A stretch of DNA of 58,157 nt from assembly GCA_003142615.1 (NCBI GenBank), contig PLMW01000088.1, positions 1 to 58,157 on the forward strand, read 5' to 3'. This document shows, one piece after another, positions 28,644-36,371 of the stretch. Position 1 is the stretch's first letter; the number at the start of each line of letters is the position of its first letter. The notes beneath the pieces were generated by a model. That model did not search any database and was not told where the DNA came from. It saw only the letters and a list, made by a program, of their open reading frames with translations. Position numbers and translations under genes: made by a program. Origin of the DNA: Opitutia bacterium (GTDB lineage Bacteria; Verrucomicrobiota; Verrucomicrobiia; Opitutales; Opitutaceae).

Positions 28644-29740
28644 GATGCCGGCACCATTTTTGGTGCAGCCGTGGGGGTGCCCACGGAGTCCCGCCACACA
28701 ATTTCGGTGGGAAAGACGATGGTCTCCTGAATTTCGGGCGCGGCGTGTCCGTGGTGATGACGGATGCGTGCCAGCAGCGTTTCCACGGCCCGGCTCCCCA
28801 TCGCATGCAGCGGTTGCCGCACGGTGGTGAGCTGGGGCACGGTCGTGCGGGCCGCCAGCGTGTCGTCAAATCCGGCCAGAGAGACGTCTTCCGGCACTTT
28901 GAGGCCAACCTCGGCAAGGGCCTCAAGACAGCCGATGGCGCAGCCATCGTTGACGCAGAAAATAGCGTGCGGCAGCGGCTGCCCTATGGAACGTTCCAGC
29001 CATTTGCTCATTGCGCGCCGGCCTTCGTCCATGCTGAAACCCGCGTTCATTAATAGCGACGCGTCAAACGGAATGTGGGCGGCGGCGAGGGCACGCTTGT
29101 ACCCGCGAATGCGCCGTTCCGCGCCCAACAGGCCGCGCTGACCGCTGATATGGAGGATTCGTCGATGCCCCCGTGCGATCAGCTCGCGGACCATCTCATA
29201 AGCGCCGGTCTCCTCGTCACTCTCCAGGTTGATGGAGCCCGGAATGGGTATGTTGGGATGGAGGGCTGCAAACGGCGTATGGTCAGGCAGCGCGCGGATG
29301 GCCTCCCGCGAGAGCACGGGTCCGATGAGGATGAGGCCGTCAATGCGGCCGTCGCAGAGCCCCGGCAGCCGGGCGGCATCCTGCTCCCAGTCGAACAGCG
29401 TGAAGACGGTCGTGTTCTGTCCATGGCGGGCGGCCGCGGCGAGGATGCCGTTGAAAAGGCCAAGGAAGTAGAGGTTCAACTCGCCGCTATCGACGACCGC
29501 GGCGACACCGAGCGTATTCATCCGGCGATCCGCCAGGGCCCGGGCGGCGGCGTTGGGCCGGTAGCGCAGGCGGGCGGCCGCGGCGAGAATGCGGGCGCGC
29601 GTCTCGGGAGCGATGCGCGACGAGGTGCGCGCGGCGTTGAGCACCACCGAGGCGGCCATGGCGGAAACTCCCGCTGCCCGGCCGACGTCCGCCAGGGTGG
29701 CGGCGCGGATCGGTTTCTTCGTTGCCGGATGATGAGGCAC
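28640..29740 (-). CDS. LacI-family transcriptional regulator
   Basis: This regulator of about 366 residues has an N-terminal LacI helix-turn-helix (RAATLADVGRAAGVSAMAAS, then IAPETRARILAAAARLRYRP) and a periplasmic-binding-type effector domain with GLILIGPVLSREAIRAL, ISGQRGLLGAERRIRGY and DVSLAGFDDTLAARTTVPQL. The GTG at 29740 (PHHPATKKPIRAATL) is chosen because it lies 11 bases after the stop of the GH31 gene; a longer frame would run into that gene. It is thus the second gene of a GH31-lacI operon. A LacI-type palindrome at 32113-32124 in front of GH31 is its likely operator, giving autoregulation. Its stop codon overlaps that of the convergent regulator gene. Confidence 0.88.
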   Translation of the reverse strand: MPHHPATKKPIRAATLADVGRAAGVSAMAASVVLNAARTSSRIAPETRARILAAAARLRYRPNAAARALADRRMNTLGVAAVVDSGELNLYFLGLFNGILAAAARHGQNTTVFTLFDWEQDAARLPGLCDGRIDGLILIGPVLSREAIRALPDHTPFAALHPNIPIPGSINLESDEETGAYEMVRELIARGHRRILHISGQRGLLGAERRIRGYKRALAAAHIPFDASLLMNAGFSMDEGRRAMSKWLERSIGQPLPHAIFCVNDGCAIGCLEALAEVGLKVPEDVSLAGFDDTLAARTTVPQLTTVRQPLHAMGSRAVETLLARIRHHHGHAAPEIQETIVFPTEIVWRDSVGTPTAAPKMVPAS

Positions 29741-29751
29741 GGATTGGTTTT

Positions 29752-32088
29752 TCAAACGTTGTCCGCCAATGTCACCCGCAAGATCCGCGATCCGCGCGCC
29801 GGGGAAATCACAACGCCGAGGGGATCCGCGGCGGTGGTTCCCCCCTCGACCGCCACCACGGTTTTCACTCCGGCCAGCTGCAGACGCCACGCGCCGGTCG
29901 GTGCGCCTCCGACCGTCGCTTCAATCTGCGCCCCGCGCCGGCGCACCTCGAGGCTCAGGCCGGCCGCGCCGAGCAAGGTCGGCACGGTGCAGACGGCTTG
30001 GGTGCCGTCAGCAGGTTCATAAACGCGGAACGTCACTCCGTCGGCGAACTCGTAATCGGGCCGGTCGTCCCTGGCGCCGAGCGGCAGAATGGTGCCGGGA
30101 CGCACCAGGAGCGGCAGGCTGAGGAAACCATGCTGGGCGCGATGCCAGCGGCCCCCCGTCTGAACTTCACCCGTCAGGAGGTGGGTCCAGCGGCCCTCCG
30201 GCAGATAATAATCCACCCAGCCATCCGCGGAGAACACCGGAGCGACAAGCAGGGCGTCGCCGAGCAGGTACTGGCGTTCGAGCGTGTCGCTGGCCGGATC
30301 ATGGGGAAACTCCAGGATCATGGCGCGCATCATGGGCACGCCTTCGCGGTGCGCCTCCAGCGCCTTGCCATAAATATAGGGCATGAGACGGCACTTCAGT
30401 CGCGTGAAAAAACGGAGCACGTCGCAGGCTTCGTCGTCGTAGTTCCACGGCACCCGGTAGGAGGAACTGCCATGGAGGCGGCTGTGCGAGGACAGCAGGC
30501 CGAACGCGAGCCACCGTTTGTAGAGGGCCGCCGGCGGCAGCCCTTCGAAACCGCCGATGTCGTGGCTCCAGTAACCGAAACCGCACAGGCTGAGCGACAG
30601 TCCGCCGCGCAGGCTCTCGGCCATCGACTCGAAGGTGGACCAGGAGTCGCCGCCCCAGTGCACGGGAAAACGCTGGCTGGAGGCGCCGGCCGAACGGGCG
30701 AACACCACCGCCTCGCCCCGCCCGCGGACCTTTTCCAGCACCGCGAAGACGGTCTCGTTGTAGAGCACGGGATAATGGTTGTGCATCTTCACCGGATCGG
30801 AGCCGTCGTGATAGACGACGCCCTCCGTCGGAATGCGCTCTCCGAAGTCGGTTTTGAAGCAGTCGACACCCATGTCGAGCAGGCGGCGGAGGTGGCCGGC
30901 GAACCACTCGCACGCGGCCGGATTGGTGAAATCGACGATGGCCATGCCCGGCTGCCACTGGTCGGTCTGCCAGACCCCGCCGCCGGCCCGCTGGAGGAAG
31001 TAGCCGTGCTGGCAGCCCTCCGCGAACAGCGCGGAGCTCTGCCCGATGTAGGGGTTGATCCACACGCAAACCTTCAGGCCGCGCTCGTGAAAGCGCCGGA
31101 GCATGCCGACCGGATCGGGGAAGACGCGCGCATCCCACTGGAAGTTGCACCAGGCGAACTCGTGCATCCAGAAACAGTCGAAATGGAAGACGTGGAGCGG
31201 CAGGTCGCGCGATTTCATGCCCTCGATGAAACTCACGCAGGTGGCCTCATCATAGCTCGTGGTGAACGAGGTTGTCAGCCAGAGGCCGAACGACCACGCG
31301 GGCGGCAGGGCCGGGCGGCCGGTGAGCGCGGTGAGCTTGCGGAGGATTTCCTTGGGCGTGGGGCCGTAGATGAGGAAATATTCCAGGCTTTCCCCGGGGA
31401 TGCTGAACTGCAGGCGCGCGACCTTCTCCGAGGCGACTTCAAACGACACCGGGCCGGTCTCGTTGACGAGCACGCCGTAGCCACGGTTGGTCAGGTAGAA
31501 CGGCACGCATTTGTAAGCCTGCTCGCTCGCGGTGCCGCCGTCCTTGTTCACGTTTTCAACGACCTGGCCGTTCTTCACCAACGCCGTGAAGCGTTCGCCG
31601 AGGCCGTAGACGCACTCGCCCACCCCGAGGTTGAGCTGCTCGTGCACGAAATTGCCGTGCCCGGGCCACTGGATGTAGCCCATGCCGCGCCCGCCACTGC
31701 GCGTCAGAACCCTGCCATCGCCTTCAAAGGCCACCTCCCAATCGCTGCGACGGATGCGGGCGGCCAGACCGCCCGAGCGCAACACCGCCTCCTGCTGGCC
31801 GTTCTCGATCGAGACGGACGGCCGGGCCTGCGGCACCAGCGGGATGTGGGGGCCGCGGTCCACCGGGCCGGAGAAATGTTCGATGCGGACGCGGATCACA
31901 TCCGCCATGGGCGCACTGATGCGGATGGTGAGAAGCGGGCCGCCCAGCGTGTCGCCGCGATGGCGGATCGGACGCGTGGGGGCATGGATCACGAGGGTGC
32001 CGTCCTGCTCGCTTACATCATGCGCCTCGGCCGGGTAAAAGGCGGACACGCCCGGCTGCAGCATCCATTGGCCATCGGTAAATTTCAT
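29752..32088 (-). CDS. yicI: Alpha-xylosidase, glycoside hydrolase family 31 (YicI type)
   Basis: This GH31 enzyme of about 778 residues begins MKFTDGQWMLQPGV, as YicI-type alpha-xylosidases do. The nucleophile lies in CFKTDFGERIP (Asp 414) and the acid/base in FPVHWGGDSW (Asp 481), almost the same numbering as E. coli YicI. The substrate region GLWLTTSFTTSYDEATC and FDCFWMHEFAWCNFQWD are also typical. It removes terminal alpha-1,6-xylose from xyloglucan oligosaccharides or isoprimeverose. No signal peptide is seen, so it acts in the cytoplasm after uptake. The ATG at 32088 is preferred over an in-frame upstream codon at 32109 by family alignment. It is the first gene of an operon with the LacI regulator; a palindromic operator lies 25 bases upstream. 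Confidence 0.95.
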   Translation of the reverse strand: MKFTDGQWMLQPGVSAFYPAEAHDVSEQDGTLVIHAPTRPIRHRGDTLGGPLLTIRISAPMADVIRVRIEHFSGPVDRGPHIPLVPQARPSVSIENGQQEAVLRSGGLAARIRRSDWEVAFEGDGRVLTRSGGRGMGYIQWPGHGNFVHEQLNLGVGECVYGLGERFTALVKNGQVVENVNKDGGTASEQAYKCVPFYLTNRGYGVLVNETGPVSFEVASEKVARLQFSIPGESLEYFLIYGPTPKEILRKLTALTGRPALPPAWSFGLWLTTSFTTSYDEATCVSFIEGMKSRDLPLHVFHFDCFWMHEFAWCNFQWDARVFPDPVGMLRRFHERGLKVCVWINPYIGQSSALFAEGCQHGYFLQRAGGGVWQTDQWQPGMAIVDFTNPAACEWFAGHLRRLLDMGVDCFKTDFGERIPTEGVVYHDGSDPVKMHNHYPVLYNETVFAVLEKVRGRGEAVVFARSAGASSQRFPVHWGGDSWSTFESMAESLRGGLSLSLCGFGYWSHDIGGFEGLPPAALYKRWLAFGLLSSHSRLHGSSSYRVPWNYDDEACDVLRFFTRLKCRLMPYIYGKALEAHREGVPMMRAMILEFPHDPASDTLERQYLLGDALLVAPVFSADGWVDYYLPEGRWTHLLTGEVQTGGRWHRAQHGFLSLPLLVRPGTILPLGARDDRPDYEFADGVTFRVYEPADGTQAVCTVPTLLGAAGLSLEVRRRGAQIEATVGGAPTGAWRLQLAGVKTVVAVEGGTTAADPLGVVISPARGSRILRVTLADNV

Positions 32089-32112
32089 GGCAGAAAAACA
32101 GGCGAGCACTAG

Positions 32113-32124
32113 TTTAGCGCTAAA
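32113..32124. promoter_or_regulatory. LacI-type operator upstream of the GH31-lacI operon
   Basis: TTTAGCGCTAAA is a perfect 12-bp palindrome with the A-G-C-G-C-T core common among LacI-family operators. It lies 25 bases before the GH31 start codon and should be bound by the LacI regulator encoded as the second gene of the operon. Confidence 0.75.
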
Positions 32125-32522
32125 TTACCGGTGGAAGCCAGTCAGTTTTTGGAAATCCTGCCCGCCTTCCGGCGCCGGTTTCCAGATCGCCCGGTGAATT
32201 TACGGCCGTCGGCAGGCAGAATCCGGACCGCTTGGGCCATTGAACGCAGGCCTCCCTGACACCCCATTCCGACATTATTGCCGAGTGCGCCGGGAGCCAA
32301 CTGCCCCAATCGGCTTTCATCAGGAGGACCACCGCAGGCAGCGCGAACAAGGCAGGGCGTCGACGCCAAGGGTCGCCATTATTGACGCCATGTCATCCGC
32401 CAGGGCGATCGGTGCGCTCGCTCTCGGGCAATGGGTGTCCGACGGCTGATTTCACGAAAGCAAGAGGGTGGCGAGTGAGTGAAACGGCCTTGAAGGATTC
32501 AGAGGGCGCCCCAGGTTTAAGG
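32125..32522. other. Intergenic region, probably decayed
   Basis: About 400 bases between the GH31 operator and the GH74 remnant. I see no intact gene. It may contain unrecognisable upstream remains of the GH74 gene and the promoter of the GH31-lacI operon. Confidence 0.4.
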
Positions 32523-32672
32523 TTAAATCACGCGATCACCGACAACCGCCATCGCTTTGGCTGGATCAACGCCGTCATCGGCGATCCACGCACCTATGGC
32601 CGCGTCTATCTCGGAACCGGCGGACGGGGCATCATCTACGGCGATCCGGAACCAGGCGCCCCACGGCCCTGA
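32523..32672 (+). pseudogene. C-terminal remnant of a GH74 xyloglucanase
   Basis: The plus-strand frame carries ITDNRHRFGWINAVIGDPR followed by TYGRVYLGTGGRGIIYGDPE and a stop at 32670. This matches the characteristic C-terminal end of GH74 xyloglucan-active endoglucanases, where RVY-GT-GRGI-YGD closes the second propeller. Nothing upstream in any frame continues the homology, so only about 45 codons of a protein normally over 700 residues long remain. A remnant beside an alpha-xylosidase suggests the locus once held a larger xyloglucan set. Confidence 0.65.
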
Positions 32673-32723
32673 CACCGGCCGGACGCGCTCATCGCCCTCG
32701 GTTTGGTCCGTGGTCCGCTGGCG

Positions 32724-35700
32724 CTATGCCGCCTCGCCCTTCAAGGCGGCGTGAATGACCCGGGCGAGCTCCTCGATGTCGCACGGCTTCGGCACCATGC
32801 CCAGAAATCCGTGGGCGCGATAATGCGCGAGCACCGGGTCGTTCGAATAACCGCTCGACACCAACGCCCGCACCTGGGGATCCATCCGGAGCAGCTGCTC
32901 CATGGTCTCGCGCCCGCCCATGCCGCCGGGCACGGTGAGATCGAGAATCACCAGGTCGTAGGGCCGCCCCGCGGCGCGCGCCGCCGCATACTCTCGCAGC
33001 ACTTGGGCGCCGTCGTTCGCCACCACCGCCTCGATGCCCAGGCGCTGCAGCAGGGCCGCGGTCGCCAGCCGGATGGCCTCTTCATCGTCCATCAACAGCA
33101 CGCGGCCGGATTGCCGCGCCAGCGGCTCCGGAGCCATCGGCGCTGCAGAGGGCGGTTTCTGCGCCGCCGGCAGCCAGATGCTGAATGTCGTACCCCGGCC
33201 CGTTTCTGATTGCACCTCGATGCGCCCGAGATGCCTTTTGACGATCGAGTAGACCGTGGCGAGACCCAACCCGCTGCCGTTTGGCTTCGTGGAGAAATAG
33301 GGATCGAAGATTCGCGACAGGTGCGCCGGGTTGATGCCCTGGCCGGTGTCGGCGACCGTCAACTTGAGATAATGTCCGGCGGCCAGATCCGGCACGGCAT
33401 TGGCCTCCACGATGGTGTTGCGCAGGGCGACGTGGATCACCCCGCCGTCCGGCATCGCCTCGGTGGCGTTCAGCACGATGTTCTGCATCACCTGGCCGAT
33501 CTGCCCTTTGTCCACTTCCGCCGGCCAGAGGTCGGCCGCAATGTCGAATTCGCAGCGCACCTTCGAGCCATGAAGGGTGAATTCGGCGGCTTCCTGGACG
33601 ATGTCGGACAGCATCACGGCCTTGCGCACCGGATCGCCGCCCTTGGCGAACGTCAGCAGTTGCAGCGTCAGATCGCGGGCGCGCAGCACCCCGTGCTCGG
33701 CTTCCCGCAGCCACCCGCCCATCACCGAGGAGTCCGCCGTGTCGAGCTTCGCGAGGGTCAGGTTGCCCATGATCACCGTCAGCAGATTATTGAAATCGTG
33801 GGCGATGCCGCCGGCCAGGACGCCCAGCGATTCCAGTTTCGCCGAATGCTGCAGTTCCGCCTCGAGTCGGGCTTCCTTTTCCAGCTGCGCGCGGATCTGC
33901 TCCGTCTGCCGCCGGACCCGCCGCCGCAGGGTCAGCACCCAGCCGATTCCAAGTGCCGTGCACAGCGCGAATCCGCCCATCGCGGTCAGGGCGCTCCGCA
34001 GCGTCCACCACGAGGGCCGGCTGAGCACCTGGACGTCCCGGGACGACCGCAGCTGCACCTGAAAGGCCCGCGGATGCCGGTATTCGTCAAACTGGATCTC
34101 ATAGACGCCGGTGACCGCGAGCCGGCTGCCCAGAACCCATTGGCTCTGCCCGCCGCCGGGATCCCCGTGGTCCATCACGGCCTCAAACATCGCCTTGCCC
34201 GCCTGGATCAGGAGCCTGATCTCTTTGTCCCGATTGGTGATGTCGAGCAGCACACCCGCAACGCGGACCAAGTGTCCGTCGAGATCCTCCTGGACCGCCT
34301 CCGGGGTGTCCAAGGCAGCCGGAGGCGGTTCCCCGCCGCCGGCGCGGCGGCGATAGACCGCCTCGCGCAGCACCAACCGGCTGCCCTCCCGGCCCGGAAA
34401 GCCCACCACCTCCACTTGGGTGCCCGGGTCGAGGGGTGCGGTATCGCGGCTCAGGACTTGGAGGCTGTCCGTCCCCTCCTGCACGTAGAGGTAGCGGCCG
34501 GGGATCTGCAGCAAGACGACGCCCGAGATCCGCACCCGGCGGTTGATCACCTGCAGCGTGCTGAACCGGCGCAGGCTGGCGATGGATCGCTCCGGCACGG
34601 AAAAAGGATCTAGCAGCGCCGCCTGCTCCACTTGGATGTAATCAGACGAGGACGAAGGCACCCAGAGCCGGATGCCGACCAGCTCCTGTTGGTCGTTGGC
34701 CACGGCGCTGCATACGCCGCGCAAACGCACCACCGAGCCCAGCAACGTCGCGAGCTGGTCCGACGGCGGCAGGTAGGCGGTGAATTCGCCGGCGGAGGTC
34801 GTCAGCCGCAGGCGTGCCCACGGGCCATCGCGGCCGACTTCCCGCAAATACCCCCGGAGCTCAATCCACTGTCCCTCTTCCACGCCGGTCAGCGCCTGTT
34901 CCAGTGTCACGTCCTGGGCTTCGGGCATGCTCAACGAGCCGGCCACCGTGATGCTCGCCGCCCTGACGATGGGTGCAAAATCGCCCGCCGCCGACACTCC
35001 TCCCACCTCGACGGTGTTGCCCTGCACCGGCACCGGGCCCCCGTTTTTATCCAGCACCACGCGGATGCCCCCACTCGCATCGTTCACATAGAAAAACCGG
35101 ACGCCGGGATAGGCCCATGTCACCACCCCAAAGAGCCGCACCGGGCGCGCGTGAACCGCCTGCTCGTTACCCAGCTCCAGCACCTGCCCGGCGAGACGCA
35201 GGATTGACGGGGCGGCAAGGGCGGACCCCTCCTCGTCCTGGCTGCCCGGCAGCAGGCGGTACAACCCCTCACGGAGCTGCCATTTCTCGCCTTGGATCGC
35301 TGGATGACCGATCGCTTCGATGCGCCGGCCAATTCGCACTGGCTGGATCTGCCCCGTGAGGATCGCCACTTGTCCAGTGCCGTCGCGGATTGTCAGACTG
35401 TGCCCCGGCTCCTGACTCCAGGCCGTGCCGATGACCCGCACGAACCGGTCCGCGGCAAGCTTCGGCAACATTTCTATCGGCACCTGAGCTTGGTTGAACC
35501 GCGGATCGGCACCGAGCCATCCCTTGACCTTGACGTCCTCGGGTCGCGCGACCCAGAGGGCAAGGGCCGACAACTGTCCGGCCGGTGTCACGTTGGGGAC
35601 GAGGACCCCCTGAACCTGGACAAAAGCGGATTCGCACTGCGGTTCCGTGCCGAGATTTTGCAGTAGCACCCGGGCCTGCACCGGCCATTCCCCCACGGTC

Positions 35701-36239
35701 ATGTCCAACAAGACATGCGCCTTGTCGATCTCCGCCTGCCGGTTGACGAAACCCTCCATCGAAACCAGCTGCGAAGGCAGCTTGGCGCCGTCCTCGGCCT
35801 TGCCCTGGAACTGCCATGGCACCGGCTGCAGCGGTACGTTGTCGTCCAGAATCTTGATGTCGGCTTTCTCCAAGCTGAGGCCGTCGGCTGGCGACATGAG
35901 ACCGTCGACCCGGATCCTCTGCCCCGGTTGGAGGGGATAGCGTTTTTCCCCGCACCGAATGTAGCAGACGCCATCGTCTCCCAAGGCCCACAACAGACTC
36001 CATTGGGGATCGTAGTAACAGACCACGAATTCCAGCTGCACCTGGTACGGCTGCCTCTTGGCATCCCCCATGATCTCCCAGAACTGGCGGACGCGGGTGA
36101 TCACCTCCGGCGACGCGGTTGGCGCCACGTCCGCGGCTCTGCCGCCGGCTCCGCCCAACAACGCAGCCGCCATCCACAAGGCCATCCCGCAGCCGCGACA
36201 GCTAGTCCAGAGGGCGCCTTGGTGATGGGTCGATGGCAT
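32724..36239 (-). CDS. Hybrid sensor histidine kinase/response regulator with large periplasmic sensor
   Basis: This protein has 1,171 residues. An N-terminal hydrophobic segment (ALWMAAALLGGAGGRAAD) exports the sensor. Residues about 40-740 hold several repeated beta-rich blocks with the pattern RVRISGVVLLQIPGRYLYVQ...LDPGTQVEVVGF, which look like serial OB-fold-like domains. A membrane helix lies at about 749-771, then a short coiled coil. HisKA follows with the phospho-acceptor His 814 in GGIAHDFNNLLTVIMG, then HATPase with N-box NIVLNATEAM and G-boxes DTGQGI and NGSGLGLATVYSIV. A receiver domain occupies 1046-1171 with acceptor Asp 1100 in LVILDLTVPGG and Lys in VPKPCD. No separate response regulator is adjacent. 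Its ligand is probably a periplasmic sugar, inferred from the flanking hydrolases. Confidence 0.92.
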   Translation of the reverse strand: MPSTHHQGALWTSCRGCGMALWMAAALLGGAGGRAADVAPTASPEVITRVRQFWEIMGDAKRQPYQVQLEFVVCYYDPQWSLLWALGDDGVCYIRCGEKRYPLQPGQRIRVDGLMSPADGLSLEKADIKILDDNVPLQPVPWQFQGKAEDGAKLPSQLVSMEGFVNRQAEIDKAHVLLDMTVGEWPVQARVLLQNLGTEPQCESAFVQVQGVLVPNVTPAGQLSALALWVARPEDVKVKGWLGADPRFNQAQVPIEMLPKLAADRFVRVIGTAWSQEPGHSLTIRDGTGQVAILTGQIQPVRIGRRIEAIGHPAIQGEKWQLREGLYRLLPGSQDEEGSALAAPSILRLAGQVLELGNEQAVHARPVRLFGVVTWAYPGVRFFYVNDASGGIRVVLDKNGGPVPVQGNTVEVGGVSAAGDFAPIVRAASITVAGSLSMPEAQDVTLEQALTGVEEGQWIELRGYLREVGRDGPWARLRLTTSAGEFTAYLPPSDQLATLLGSVVRLRGVCSAVANDQQELVGIRLWVPSSSSDYIQVEQAALLDPFSVPERSIASLRRFSTLQVINRRVRISGVVLLQIPGRYLYVQEGTDSLQVLSRDTAPLDPGTQVEVVGFPGREGSRLVLREAVYRRRAGGGEPPPAALDTPEAVQEDLDGHLVRVAGVLLDITNRDKEIRLLIQAGKAMFEAVMDHGDPGGGQSQWVLGSRLAVTGVYEIQFDEYRHPRAFQVQLRSSRDVQVLSRPSWWTLRSALTAMGGFALCTALGIGWVLTLRRRVRRQTEQIRAQLEKEARLEAELQHSAKLESLGVLAGGIAHDFNNLLTVIMGNLTLAKLDTADSSVMGGWLREAEHGVLRARDLTLQLLTFAKGGDPVRKAVMLSDIVQEAAEFTLHGSKVRCEFDIAADLWPAEVDKGQIGQVMQNIVLNATEAMPDGGVIHVALRNTIVEANAVPDLAAGHYLKLTVADTGQGINPAHLSRIFDPYFSTKPNGSGLGLATVYSIVKRHLGRIEVQSETGRGTTFSIWLPAAQKPPSAAPMAPEPLARQSGRVLLMDDEEAIRLATAALLQRLGIEAVVANDGAQVLREYAAARAAGRPYDLVILDLTVPGGMGGRETMEQLLRMDPQVRALVSSGYSNDPVLAHYRAHGFLGMVPKPCDIEELARVIHAALKGEAA

Positions 36240-36371
36240 GGTTTCTCTGGATATCGCGCCGCCGATGCCGCGCGCTGGGTTGGGGCTCTCAAATCCTCGA
36301 CCTTGCCTTTATTCCGCCCCAAGGAGGGCGAGGGGTCAAACCTGAAGCGCTTGTGGCGCCTCGCCGCAGCC

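Noticed and set aside
29722-32112. A 796-codon plus-strand frame opposite the GH31 gene
   Set aside because: It is the shadow of a high-GC gene with intact catalytic motifs on the other strand. The same holds for 35715-38249 (opposite the kinase and GH2) and 55999-58128 (opposite gcvP).
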